From: Straminergon stramineum
Taxonomy: Eukaryota > Streptophyta > Bryopsida > Hypnales > Calliergonaceae
Assembly: GCA_963920665.1 (NCBI GenBank)
Contig: OY987272.1
Span: 17,117,001 to 17,181,000 of the forward strand
Length of the DNA: 64,000 nt
Direction of reading: 5' to 3'
In this document: positions 49,714 through 62,954 of the stretch, piece by piece
How the letters are laid out: the number at the start of each line of letters is the position of its first letter
Position numbering within the stretch: position 1 is the first letter of the stretch
Notes under the pieces: generated by a model
Databases searched by the model: none
Seen by the model: only the letters and a program-made list of their open reading frames with translations
Told to the model about the DNA's origin: nothing
Translations under genes and position numbers: made by a program

Positions 49714-52700
49714 ACATTTGGTCTCCCAACAAATTCCATTAAAGAATGGAGGACCAACCCTTCTTTTTTTACTTTTTGAGAAAGGGCAAGGGTGGTGATC
49801 ACTTAAAATTTGGTGAAGTATTGTATTTCTACATTCATCCATCTTTTGGACCAAAAAATACTTTCCAATTACATTCATGCATTCTTTCATCCAAATTTGG
49901 CGAAGTCATCCACATTTTGAATAAAAATGGAAAAATTCTGGCAGAAAAAGATTACTTTTTCTAATGAAAAGTAGACATTTATTTTGAAACGGCGCAATCT
50001 GGCCCCGTGGTGCCAAAAAAAGGGTTGTATACAACATAGCAATTGAATATGCTATATATACTATTGCATGAATGTAAAATATAAAATAATCAGCAAATAT
50101 CCTCACTACTAAATAACATAATATAAGTTAGTACACCACCCTGTCACCGATAAGCTCTTACAACATCAAACTTATTAACAACATTAAGTAAATCCAATAC
50201 TGTAATTGCTTCCAACAAAGTAAACTTTACAATAGTACCTATACTCTCCTTGCAAATATCCATCTAAGTTCAAGTAATTAAGGTAGACAACCCCAACTAT
50301 GAGCATGTTTCACAAATGAACCCCAAGTGGAATTTTTCAATTGAAATTTTAATTTTGTGAATTTTTGAAGTGGGTCTACCTTGAAATTACAAAACCACCC
50401 ATAGAGTGGAGTCACAAACATCCCATAAACAACCCACGACCGTCAAGTCAAGTACTAAATATTCACCATAAATGAAATGACACATTACGCCTTGTTGTCA
50501 TAGAATTTCTAATTTTGTCATAAAATAATCGGATTTGGATGAGTTTGGTGGCGAAAATGGGGTCAAACTAAAGTAGAGTTGTTTGAAATGGGTTGGTCTA
50601 CCTTAGTTTTGATGAGCCTCCTTCCTAATGGATAGGGTATGTGGTCTTGGAGTAGCACATTTTGTTCTTTGGAACTTCATGAGGGACAATAGATGAACAA
50701 ACTCTTAAGATACTTCAACCTGAAAGAAGGTTGGAATTCATTTCTACTTTAGTCCTGTATGAAAGATGTAAGGTACAAGGGAAGTTGCTTTTTCAAACTT
50801 GATGCTAGTGGTCATGGTTGAATCCTTTGGTAGAAGAGCATTGGTAAATTTTCAATTGAAATTGGAATACATAAGGTAGACAACACCAAATTCTCCAATG
50901 ATCCTCATCTACCATCTTCACTTAGAGTACAACTCCAAAATCAATTATATTCCTTTGTGGAAGAAATTATTTTAGAACTAAAAAAATTTCCTTTGTAACT
51001 TTTGCATGTGGTATCCAAATGTCAAGTTCTTTGGTGCATTGAAACCTTCTTTCACTTAATGATAAGAAAATATGGAAATTTGATCAATCTAATAATAATA
51101 ACTAAGCACAATAGCAAAAAGTGGTGGTTTGGGGGGGACCCAGTTTAGAAGAAGTAATAGATTTTCAAGGCAAGTCCCATGAAGGTAAACCAACCTATGA
51201 TATCTAGAAAGATTGGTTTGCCATATTAGCATTGTTCAATTTTTTAATCCTGCATAAAGTCAAATGTGAGAAATGGTGAAAGCAACTTGAAATTTATTTT
51301 TTGACAAAGTATAAATTTATCACACATTTTAGAAGTCTACTATCCAATTGGTCCAAAACTCTAGGCTACCTCCAAACCAATAAACAAGTGTATCCATAAT
51401 GGTCATCATACTCACCTAATCTAGTCAAAATATTTTTCTAACATGGCCACAACATGAAGGCCTAAAAAAGTCTTTTCTTATGATGAGTTTACACTCAAAA
51501 GGTGGAGTTCCTATTACAGACACTAATCACTCCATCAACATTATCCAAGACATTAATTGTGGCCACAATCATGTATCACTCAAACCAATATTTTTCAATA
51601 AAACTTGAAGCCAAAAATTCAAAATTCCTTCTCAAATTGATTGTAGATTGAATATTATTTTGTGATTTTCACAAGAATTTTTTCCTTGAAGTTCAAAATA
51701 TGAAGTTTTAATCATAGGAATTTTTGAAGAATTAAATTTTTTTTTATGAAAGTCATTTTTGAAGGGTCATTTTTTGAATTGAAAAGGTCACTTCTTGAGG
51801 CCAGACCTACGATTCCTATTGAATAATAGAATATTTTCAAAGCAAAGTCTTTAGAATCTATAATGTACAAATGTTAAAGAACCAACATATGAAGCTTAAA
51901 AAAAATGATAGATGAAAAATGCATTTTTGAGTGCTTGGGATGTGTTAGTTCTATATGCGCAACATAGTTTGAAATCATTTTGGGATTCACTTTCCACATT
52001 AAATTGGATTTGCTTACAATCTAATAATCCAACCCTAAAGATGATACCATGGTCAATTGGTTGAGTCATGATAATTCTTGTGAATATGGTTAGAAGTTGT
52101 CACTCTTTTGAGTAGTGTAAAAATAAAATAAAATATTTTTGAAAAATTCAACCCTACAAATTTGTAGTAGAATACTATGATAGAAAGATTTTGACATTTG
52201 AATTTAGAAGAAAAGTTATTTTCAAACCTTCTCCCATAGGTCAATAGACTTTTAACTCTTCTTAGAATGAGTTTTTATTCACTACATATGGTTATTTTTT
52301 GCATATTTGCATACAATATGATAATCATGTTAGTCACATACAAGTTGTCAACTTTCAAAACAAGAGGAGTTTTGTACATGTTGCTCAAAGTTGTCTAAGC
52401 TATCCAAAAACTCAAAGGCAACATAATTTTTTATCTAGGCACCCTATTCTCAATTATTTTTAATTTGTGCAAATGAAGTAGATGTTCACATCTTGTATCA
52501 ATATTTCAAAAAGATCCATTAAAAATTGACTTCATAGTAACCTACCTAAATATTAAATGTCTATTTGGTAGACAATTGTCTTTTATGGGTTAATCACAAA
52601 GCAAAAACTAGAAGTTTAGGTTCCAATAAATATGCATTGCAATTCAAAAAATTTTAAATACTTGCACAAGGGTGCAATTTTAATAGATGGATTGATGTAT

Positions 52701-53344
52701 GTTTAAAAACCTTTGATTCATTCTATTTTGATTGGCTTCATAACCCCTTGTAATAAAAAAAATATCAGACCTAAACTTGGCTTTAATATACATGATATAA
52801 ATATTTTAGTTTATTAGTTTATATATCCTTTTAATTAATAATAGGAATGTTTTAGACTAATAGATATGAAACAAGCTTAAAAGGCAATATGGAAGTACAT
52901 GACTTTTCACTAAACTTAGTATAAAAAAGCAATTTTTCTAGGAGATCCTTGTCACCTAAGAAATATAGACCCCTTTGAAGTAGACCTTGGATGTCCTTCA
53001 ATTGAATTGGTTGTGGTTGTAGTAATTACAACTTGTTTATTTGATTTAATTACCAGTGATTGATTACTATTGAAGTAAAAATTGCATTGTTGTCAAGATT
53101 ATCTATGAAGTGAATGTTGTGTAAAAGCTTCAAAGTTAAAGGTTTAATAGTCTTTGTATAAACAATTTGTCTATAAAATGTGATAAAGTAATAAAACACC
53201 ATTTATCATCCAATATCTATTTTTAATCCTTCCTTAATTTGACCTTAGTTGCACTCAAGCAATAGTCCTTTATGACCTTTTCTTCAAAGATCTCCCACAA
53301 GGTGTAAGTTACTTTGTTTTTTGCTTGAGTATCTTTTCCTTACT

Positions 53345-53467
53345 ACACCCCTAAAGTCCCAAGTGCACCTTTGTAGACAATGGAAGGTTCGGTTTGGATC
53401 CTATGATCTCAATTTTTGGCATGATCTTTTGAATTTTCTTTAAAATAAAAAAAACTTAGCTTTAGGG

Positions 53468-53546
<79 letters not shown>

Positions 53547-53720
53547 AATCAATTTCTAGGAGCAAAATTTATGCCACATGAAGCTCAAAATAGTCAAATT
53601 TTGTTTGCAAAAAAATCACAAAAACTTGACACAATTTTGTAAAAATTTATTTCTAATATATAATATTTTTGTCTATATATGAAAAAATTGATATGAGGCT
53701 TTTCCATTGTAATGGAAAAA
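53345..53720 (+). repeat. Fragment of the SUMO-repeat 3' region, split by a TA microsatellite
   Basis: 'cccctaaagtcccaagtgca' (53348) and 'tttttggcatgatctttt' (53414) match the sequence just after the SUMO-like stop at 56419-56500. 'ctaggagcaaaatttatgcc' (53556) matches the following block. Confidence 0.7.
53470..53543. repeat. (TA)n microsatellite, about 37 units
   Basis: Uninterrupted TA dinucleotides from about 53470 to 53543, inside the repeat fragment above. Confidence 0.97.
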
Positions 53721-54240
53721 AGATCCCTCTTTTAGTTGGCTAGAGGAGAGTGTATGGGACTCTAGTTGCCTTCCAAGCAATAGACACCTAATTGAAATAT
53801 GTCAATTTGGCCCAGAAAAAAGTAAACCTCTAAGGGCAACATACCTAGAATTTCCCCAAAATACTTTCTAACATCCCTCAATCACCTAATTAAACATTCA
53901 AGTATTCAAGTAAATTAGTGTAACTTTCTCAGCCAAAATCTAACTCAAATGTGCATTTTGGGGTCCCAAAATGTGTCCCAAGTGGCCTAAATTGGGTCCT
54001 AATCAACAAGTGCAACACATGTCATTCACAACAAACACTCACTTCAACCATACATTGACATAATACCACTAAAATTTGCAATTAAATGCTCAAGATGGAT
54101 TAATTTGCACCCTCAACAATAATTCCAGCACTTTTCTTTCTAACAAAACACCTATATCCAACCATGCTTTGAACCCAAATTTGTCCTTTCCTTAAATCCA
54201 TGAATTCTTTCACAAGTCTTCACCCATTTTATTTGGCCAA

Positions 54241-54790
54241 CCACCTTAATCCCTAAAGAACCAAACAATGTTTTTTGAAAACATGGAAAATTTGGGTAGC
54301 TCACTAAGAAAAAAGAATTCATTTTTTTTCTTTGAAATTTTCATACAACATGTGGGCAAGGGGTAGCTTTTAAAGCACAAGAATTTTTGTAACTTTTGAT
54401 TAAATGGTTAAAATTTTATTGTATAATATGTATTTTCATTCAACTCATGTAGCTCAAAAAAATCAATTTTATGAGAAATAAACATCTGAACTTAGTTGTC
54501 TAGATTTATGCATATGTAGAAAGCCTTGGATCATTTCATTTTGATTAATGAGATGAAAATCATGAAGAGTTTTAGGTTGTGGGCAATTATAGAATCATGA
54601 CTCTAATATAAACTTTGAAGGCCTTGATTTAACTAAATTTCCAATATTTTCTGTAAAGAATAAAATCATAGAAGATAAATTGTTTATTACAATAATCCAA
54701 AAAATGGAATTGGCATTTTTCAATTCCATAACTAAATTCTTAACAATTTAGTATTTTAAACCATTCTCTACTTCTTTCTACTAACTATAT
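54241..54790 (+). repeat. Dispersed repeat, direct copy of 63293-63840
   Basis: Parallel order in both copies: 'ccttaatccctaaagaacca' / 'ccttaaccgcctaaaggacc', 'taacttttgatt', 'catttcattttgattaatga' / 'cattccattttgattaatga', 'ttgtttattacaa' and 'accattctctacttctt'. The copies are diverged and non-coding. Confidence 0.75.
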
Positions 54791-55988
54791 TTTTTAAGTA
54801 TGAATATGAAATTTTTTTCTTGAAACTTTTTACATGTATTCTTATGTATTTCTTCAATATATTATAGAGAGTTGCAAGTTGTAGGAGCTACACATTTTTA
54901 GGTAAAATGTTTGAAAGATGAAATCTAACCATTTGAAAAGAGTTGAAAATACTTCCTTTTGAAACCCAAGCTCACAATCTTGCAATTGGTAAGGTTTTTT
55001 ATTTTGAAATTTTAGGAGAGTGTACTTTAACAAGTTAACTTTAAGATTTTATGATTAGATTTTTAAAATAAATAAATATGAATGAAGATTTTAGCCTTAG
55101 AGACTAATATTTTGAAGCAATTTTGGGCTTCTAAACATGAAAGAACTTTAGGGGGTAAACATTCATGACATGAAACACATCTATCAAAGCCATTGTCAAT
55201 CCATTTACATGTTCGACCTAAGCCTTCCACTTCATGCATTCCTCCTAGAACCCTAAATCTCCACATGGAATTTTGAAGTGTGTTTTTTATGAGGATTTTC
55301 GGGTAGTACTACCATATGGTGCCCATGCCTTCAAAAGTCACATCCTACTTTCCCCCACCAAGAGCATTTTGTGCATGCTCATTGGCCAATCAATCAACCA
55401 TTGCACAACAAAAGCATAGTGTAATTACTATAACATTAAAAATTTGGCATGGCAAAAAAAAGGATAAAATAAAATAGTGGACATACTTCTGTTCTCCTTC
55501 AGTGCTTGTCACTTTATTTTGGTTTCTTGTTGGGGATCCTCCTACTTGTGCATAAAAACTTGAAGAGGCATGGTTGAGGTCCTATTTGTTCATTTATTTT
55601 TGAATTTATATCCATTCTAGTTGACAAATCTTTCATTTAGCTAACTTTCCAAAGAAATCTTGAAAATGGAAGGGATATACAAAGATGAATGATAAAGTAA
55701 AAGAAAAAAGAAAAACAAATTTACTTTGATTCAAATTGAAATTGAGTGAGATGCATGATTGTGGAATACCCCTCAATAAAGCAAACAAACTACTTTCATT
55801 TCTTTCTAAACTCCTTTTACATTCACAAACATTGCTTGTAGAGAAACAAAGTAAAAGTTGGTTTTGAAATACTTATAAATTATTGTTTCATTTGTATTTC
55901 TTTCATTCCCTCGATTTCCCTTGAATTCTCAAAGTTTAAGACTTAATTGTCCACTTACAATTTAAACAATATCTCTTACATTTGAAGA

Positions 55989-56411
55989 ATGGCAAATCAA
56001 CAAGACAATAGAATTATGCACTTACCCTTGAACATTGAGCTCCATCTTAACATCTCTATCAATCTAGATCCTTCATTTCAAACCCAATATGAAGATCCTC
56101 CATTTCAATGTCAAAACTTTATACATATCATGGTCCAAAATCAACAAGGAAAACAAATGTTTTTCAAGATCAAAACCAATAAACCTTTGCGCAGGCTTAT
56201 GCATGTGTATTGCTCTTTACATTCTTTGGATCCACAAAGGGCAAGATTCTCTTTGAATGGCATAAATCTTCAAGAAGAAAAATGTGCAAATGATTATTGG
56301 ATGCGTGATGGAGATCAAATTGATGTTGTTCTTCTTCAACTAGTGTCTTCATCCTCTCAAAACCTTAGCAATACACAAAATACTCCTATTGACTTTCGTA
56401 TACCAAGATGA
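55989..56411 (+). CDS. SUMO-like (ubiquitin-fold) protein within a repeat, copy B
   Basis: Uninterrupted 140-aa ORF, same length as copy A and differing at about nine residues. The SUMO-fold segment is at about 44-119: FIHIMVQNQQGKQMFFKIKT, PLRRLMHVYCSLHSLD, FSLNGINLQEEKCANDY and WMRDGDQIDVVLLQ. There is no Gly-Gly; the tail is Ser/Asn-rich and ends DFRIPR. An in-frame TGA six bases before the ATG fixes the start. By hand count the coding region differs from copy A at about 12 of 423 bases, while the 5' flank is visibly much more diverged. No intron is evident, unlike typical plant SUMO genes. Function is unknown; a decoy or binding role in the SUMO system is a guess. Confidence 0.8.
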   Translation: MANQQDNRIMHLPLNIELHLNISINLDPSFQTQYEDPPFQCQNFIHIMVQNQQGKQMFFKIKTNKPLRRLMHVYCSLHSLDPQRARFSLNGINLQEEKCANDYWMRDGDQIDVVLLQLVSSSSQNLSNTQNTPIDFRIPR

Positions 56412-57329
56412 AAAATTTGAACCCCTAAAGTCCCAAGTGGTCCATCGGAAGACACTTAAAGGTTTGAGGAGGTTCCTATCATCTTGATTTTTTGCATGGT
56501 TTATTTAAAAATTTAAAAAAATTACAAAAATGGATTAGATTTCTAGGAATAAAATGTTTATTAGAATTAGTGCCCAAGCACAATAGTTATGCCACCCATA
56601 TAAAAATTAAAAAAGAAGTGGGGCATTAAAAAAATGGAAATAATAATTTTTTAAATCTTATTTCTTGTAGGTTATATTTTTGTCTACAGGGAAAGATTTT
56701 ATTTATTCTATTTGAATTAGGGATGTGAAAGTTATTGAGCATTTCCTTTTGTGGGCAATTATGATTGCATATTCTTCTTATAACAAAGTATTAACTATGT
56801 TTTTAAACTCAATGCTCGTACTTTTCATGCAAAAAATAAAATTCCATAGGGTTTGTTTTCTTATTAGAAGAATCTTACCATTGGAATTTTTTTTGTGTTT
56901 CAATTCCATCTTATTCCTATTAATGATTAGTTTCTCCTTCAATTTGGTTCCTCCTCCTACTAAAATGTTTTTTTGAAAAATGAAAATCAAGTCTAGTGTA
57001 AGATCCATATGCCAAAAAACAAATGTTACAAATGTTTAGAAGTTTTTCTCTTTACATTAGAAATGGCACTTTTGAGAGGGGGAGAAAAAAAAATGTCTTC
57101 AAACTTTGGTAATCTTAGTCTCTAGGAAAAGTCAAAGGAAAAATGAATTGGATTATATGGATATTGTCTAAATAATTGAAATCAATAGAAAAATTGGAAG
57201 ACAATTGTGATTGTGAATTTGTATTTATAGAAGAAAATTGTATTGTACCTAAGATTTTGGACATTTGTAGGAAATATTTAAAAAATATTGTAAACTATGT
57301 TAATAGTGTAGGGTCGGCACTTGTTCTTC

Positions 57330-57505
57330 CAGGACTAGCGGCTTCATCTTCAAGAAGGAAAATCCGCAAATGATTATCAAATGCATGATAGAGATCAAAT
57401 TAATTTGTTCTTCCACAAGTAGTGGTTTCATTTTAGTCTCAAAACCTTAGCAATTGCATAAGAAAATCCTAAGGACTTGTGTATATCAAGATGAAAAAGT
57501 TTAAC
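57330..57505 (+). pseudogene. Decayed third copy of the SUMO-like ORF (3' half only)
   Basis: 'cttcaagaaggaaaatccgc' (about 57348) and 'aatgattatcaaatgcatga' (about 57370) correspond to 'cttcaagaagaaaaatgtgc' and 'aatgattattggatgcgtga' of copy B. The match runs on through 'ctcaaaaccttagcaat' and 'tatatcaagatgaaaaa' to the stop region. Small indels and substitutions break the frame. The upstream half is absent: the preceding sequence is the family's 3' block. Confidence 0.85.
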
Positions 57506-59260
57506 ACCTAAAGTCCCAAGTGGTCCATTAGAAAACATTTGAATGTTTGAGGAGGTTTCTATCACCTTCATTTTTGGCATGATTTATTTAAATTTTAAGA
57601 AAAATAAGAAATTAGATTATCTCTCTAGGAAATCTATATAATACTTTTTACAATCGGTGCCTAGTAGTTATCAGCCACCCAGACAAAAAGTATTTGAGAA
57701 GGAGCACTAATAAACAACTTGAAATAATAATCTTAAAATTTCATTTCTTATGGATTATTTTTTTGTCTACATGGAGAGATTGGATTCATCCCACTTAAAT
57801 TAGGGATGTGAAAGCTACAAAACATCTTGTTTAGCGCATAGTCATTACATATTCTTGTTAAACAAAATATTAAATTTGTTTTTAAACTCAATGCTTATAA
57901 TTTTTAAAATGTAAAATTCCATAGGTTTTATTTGCTTCTACACATTTGCACACTTGTCTAGTGCGAGATCCATATGCAAAAAATATTGTTTGGAAGTTTT
58001 GACCTTTACTTTAAAAATGGCAGTTTTTGTAGGGGATGAAAAAATGGTCTTTGGACTTTGGTGGTATTTTTCTCAAGAACAGGTCAAAGCTAACATGAAC
58101 AGGATTATATAAACACTATCTAAAAATAGGAATCAACAGAAGAGTTGGAAGACAATTGTGATTGTAAATTTGTATATTATGAAAAAAAAGTGAATTGTAC
58201 AAAGATTTTGAATATTTGTATGAAATATTTCAAAAAATCATCATCATATTTTTTGTATTGATTTACTTGTATTCGCATTCAAAATTTATGAAATCATGTG
58301 TAGACCTCTTTAACTCGTGTTTAATTCAATGAACTAAATTCATAATATTTCTTCAAGGTGAAATTGTTTGTTCATTTTTTTTTATGTTTGATAAGAATTG
58401 AATATTGAAACAATCTCAAGGAATAAAATAGCTTGCAATATTAACTGTACCTATACATTTAGGTCACATTCAACACCTTGGTTTCAAAATAATTTAGTTT
58501 TGGCATTTGGACAATTCCATAGCTTGATCAAATTTTCTTGGCTTTGGGCAATGTTTCTCTTCCTAATTTTTCAACACTTTGATAAAATGATTTGATTTTT
58601 TCTATTCATACTTGAATGTGTTCCTTTTTTCTAAATTTTCTCAAAAATGATTTTTGAATATTTAGAATTTTTGACAATGAAATTTTCTGAGATTTTTCAG
58701 AAATCGTTGTACAAATTTTCATATTTAAGACATGCTCCAAGTTTTCCCTAATTATTTACAAAATTGACCTACACATAGGGTATTATTGATTTAATGTGAA
58801 GTGTGTTGTAAGATTAATATTACTCCAATATTATATAAATGTTCCAAATGTAATGATTGGTGTAGGTTTTGAAATTTCAAAAATTATTTGAAATTAATTT
58901 TTATTCATGCCACTTTTTATTGAATCATATCCATATTATCAAGGATGCAATGTATACTAGTAAAATCTTTCATATGAAATTAAAATCTGTGAAAGTCCTT
59001 GCATCCCTCATCTGGTTTTAACATTGCATCAGGGATCATTTCTCTACTAAACGATGAAACCAATTAGCACAAAATTATTAGCTAACATGTAATTAGTTGA
59101 TTTTCGTAAAATGCTACATCAAAAATTGAATGAACTATTTGGCACTAAATTTTGATCTTCACAGCAACCAACATCAAAGCTACTTGACTTATTTTAGGTT
59201 GAAGTTTAACAAGGTCAACAAAAAAAGTTGACCATTTATAATATTGTAGATTTTTTTATT

Positions 59261-62104
59261 CAATTTTAACGTTCATTTCAGTTGGAATCAAATAAGAAGT
59301 TCATCAGTTGGAGATGATCCTAATGGTCCAAGATGACCCTAAACTACCAAATACTGGTGGAAAGGTACCCAAATTGAATGGCAAGTTCAAGACTTTTATA
59401 CAAGATGACAACACCTAATGGTATCCATGCATTGAGTTTTTCTTTCATTCCAAACTTTTCCTAAAGAATATTAACCTCAAACTTTGTATTATATATGAAT
59501 GGAACCTCAAGCCTCAAATTTTGTGCTGAATTGGGAAATGAGTTGAGATTGGGAAGATAATTAAAAATAGAAAGATTCATTTTTTCCCCCATAAAAAGAG
59601 TTTGAAAAAAACCCAATACTTTGAAAAATTGTTTAAGAAAATATTAATTTGTTGCATACACTAACCACTGCAACAACTTACATTGGAAATTTGGAATTGG
59701 ACATTTGTGGGGAAATAGTTGACTATGAGTCTTACACATGAGACTTTTCATGGTTTTGATTGTAAAACGGATGAAATATAGTAATGGCTTTCTTTGTTTT
59801 AAAAATAAAATTAAGGGTATTAAATAAATCAATGCATAATCGCACTTCTTAAGTCAGCAACCTTACAAACAAACACACAAAGCAAAGTAAAAGGAATCTA
59901 ATAATTTGCAAAAGTCCCTTTTCATAACTTTGTGGTTGTTGATGGTATGGGAGCCCACAAGGGTGTTTGTATACTATGATACATATGTTTTTTTTTATCC
60001 CAATGCACTAAAAAGTTAAAATTTGAAAAACTTGAAAGATGTCCATGATAGCATATTGAATTGGACATGGAGGAATTTTTTGGGGGAGAATGGTCACATG
60101 GGTTGCATGGTTTCCTCCCCCATTTAAAAAAATCTTCAAGTGCTCAAAAATTGGAAAATTTACACCAAAAGAATGCTTTGTTATAGTAGTGCACACTTTA
60201 TTTGAGATCTCATTGGGAACTATTGAGATAATTTCCAAAATTTTAATGTATTTTTTAAAATTGAAATAATTTTATTTCTCAAATTAATATTTTTTTTAGG
60301 ATTTTATCAAAAATTCTATTCAATTTTGAAGTTCAAGCTCTTTCATTAGATTCTAAGGATTTAAAAAGTATATTTTAAATTTTAGTTTTTTTCAAATGTA
60401 TATTTTATACAAATGGAAAAGGTGGATATGTCTCTACTTGTTTGTTTCAAGATCAAGAATTATTTGTGGAAAAAAGGTGTAAATTTGCTAGTATAGTTTT
60501 GGGTGCAAATATCAAAATTTCAATGTAAACAAGTGCATTTCAAGTATTTCTATGCACCTCAAGTGCATGATGGAACTTTGTGTATCAAAGTGTGCAATTA
60601 TCTAGAAGCTCTCAAATTCTCATATGTAGCAACAAAATTTGATTAGAACCTTTGAAATTGTACAATACTTGAACATTGTAAGTTAGTCATTGAGAGTCTT
60701 TCACCCCTATTGACAATTTTATGTCCTTTATTTCATCTCAAAACACTCAAAAATTCCATTTCTATTACAAAGAGCAAAAATCTTGAAACTTTCATTTTTT
60801 TCATATCCAACCACAGGAACTTGGAATAGACTAGTACATAAATGTGTAAAAAAAAATTCAAAAACTTTGATCATGTAGATTGCAAGATATTTGAATTTAA
60901 AGTCAAGAAAATGGATGTTTTTGTACATTCTATGACTAGATTATTTGACTTTGAGTCTTCTTAGCTTAAAATTTTGGCACCATAGATACTTTATTTATTT
61001 ATTCTTCTGTTGAATATTTGAATTGATCAAGGAATATTTTATTTTTATTCTTAAATTTTTTTTGAATAGAAGCAAGTACGAGAATGAAGGAAAAATTAAA
61101 TAGCTCTAAGTGGAATTGAAACCCTCTAATCAAATGGTGAAATTTTTCTAGAATGGATAATAAACCTTGATAAATTATTTATTTATTTATTTTAAAAGTT
61201 GAGTTAAAAATCAAATTTAATAAGTTATTTTCTTAAGAAGATGTTATGATTTCCTACAAAACAATAAGCTCTATAACTTTCACATCACTAATCCAAATGG
61301 AATGAATCAAAGCTTTATATGTAAACAAAAATATAATTTGTAAGAAAAATAAATTGATTTCAAATTTTCATAGAGTTTTTTTGCAGACTAGACTTTGCAA
61401 TTTTGAGGTTATTGTAGCCTAACTTTTGCCCTTGAGTACCCATTGCAATAAAAATTATATTTCAAGAGAGCTAATGGTCTTGAAAAGAAGTTTCTAATCA
61501 TTATGATAGAAATTAAGATTGTAGGAGCTTTTGCAAAATCCATTGTCCCTTGGTAGGAACAACGGGACTTTAGGATTTGAAACCTTGTATACCAAGAATT
61601 ACAAATCTCACCTATCAACCTAGATACTAATGTACAATTGCTTTGTACATGTATGATCAACACCCAACATCAATTATGCCCAAATATCAACATTGAAACA
61701 TTGAAGTTGGGGAATATGGAAAGAAGGTATAATAAATTGTCAATAAAAGTTTAAAAGGAAGTCTTTGAAAGAAGACATTGAACATGACTATGTCATTACA
61801 TAAATATAACATTTGCATGCTTTTTCAATTGTTTTTAGCATGTATATGTGTTGGATTTAAGAGAGATCCTACTATCAATCATTGGTGTTCTACTAATTTA
61901 AACTTCCAAAAGTGAATACCTCTCTATTTGGGGGCCAAAGTCCTTTACTTACTTCACAATGTCTTCCATATCTTTAAGTTTTGAAGTACACAAAATAATG
62001 ATTCCTTAATTCAAATTCTACTCAATTTTGTTGAAATGCAACAACGAAGATGTGATTATAGGTACTCCTATCTTACAATATGTTATAGGACTATACATCA
62101 AAGC
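59261..62104. other. AT-rich gene-poor stretch
   Basis: No gene. A reverse-orientation trace of the dispersed family lies at about 61255-61350 ('actttcacatcactaatcca', 'aatgaatcaaagctt'). Confidence 0.55.
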
Positions 62105-62254
62105 TTACTTAAGATAGGGAGCCCATTTTAGACCTCAATCTCAATTCAGTGTAATTCTATACATGTCCAATATTTTGATGCCTAAAATGTTGGATTTGTA
62201 TAGATTTGCATTGAATTGGGTTTGTAGTCCATAATGGCTCCCTTACCTAAGTAA
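62105..62254. repeat. 150-bp foldback element
   Basis: The left arm ('ttacttaagatagggagccc', 'tcaattcagtg', 'tctatacatgtccaatattt') pairs with the right arm ('aaaatgttggatttgtatag', 'gcattgaattggg', 'ggctcccttacctaagtaa'). The arms are about 65 bp with several mismatches and a loop near 62180. MITE-like, no ORF. Confidence 0.7.
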
Positions 62255-62954
62255 TGATTGTAAGCTCATGAGCTATAACTTCCAAATGGACTCCATTTGA
62301 GTATACATAGCCAACTGTAGTTGGATGAGGCTAGCAGAGATATATTCATTTCCATGACATTGAATTCATTTGCTTTAAACCCTAATTTATCTAATTTTGG
62401 ACAATCCATAGTCCAAAATTAACATTGCATCTACACGTGAATGATGAAAATATGATCTATATGTAATCCAAATATAAATTTTTGAATTAAAATGGATCAA
62501 AATCATCATTTCCGATCAAATGAAATTAAAAATAAATCAAATGTAGATAAGTATTGGATGCCAGTTGATACATTTTTAATTATAGAGAATGTCCATAATT
62601 CATGAATAAGTCTATAATTAGTAAAATTGGGTTTTTCTAGCTATATGATGTGCTTCTTTTAGATGCTTGATTAAACATTGTTGACCAAGATCCAAACATC
62701 CAACCATTGAGATTATGTAAGGTAATATGAGAGTACAACCTTGTTTTGAGAAATAACTTGACAAGCCAAGCAAGGGATATTCAAAAATTCACTTGACATG
62801 TTTGGGGTAATAATTCTTGCATAGGTGAAGTATCTTTTATAATTGTCCAAGGAAAAAGGAGAAATGTAGCTTGAAGGCAAATCAACTTGCAAGTTGAAAA
62901 AACAACTATTGCCTAAACTTCCTAAAGGCCTACAACAATCTAAAGCAACTATGT

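Larger units (their letters stand above)
49714..55604. other. AT-rich gene-poor stretch
   Basis: No gene seen. It contains a family fragment with a long TA run (53345-53720) and a second family fragment (54241-54790), both listed. The motif 'ttgattcattctattttgat' near 52715 marks another trace. Confidence 0.55.
55605..59260 (+). repeat. Large dispersed repeat carrying a SUMO-like ORF, copy B
   Basis: Inverted relative to 38690-41425. It carries one extra block of about 0.95 kb (about 57330-58245), a tandem partial copy that begins in the ORF's C-terminal half and repeats its 3' region. After this, homology to copy A resumes ('gatttacttgtattcgcatt' near 58260; 'aatctttcatatgaaatt' near 58964; 'aacaaggtcaaca' near 59207) and fades near 59260. 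Confidence 0.8.

Noticed and set aside
38690..59260. A single 20-kb composite transposon bounded by the two SUMO-repeat copies
   Set aside because: No terminal repeats or target duplication were seen at the outer ends, and both copies carry internal, element-like structure, so two separate insertions are at least as likely.
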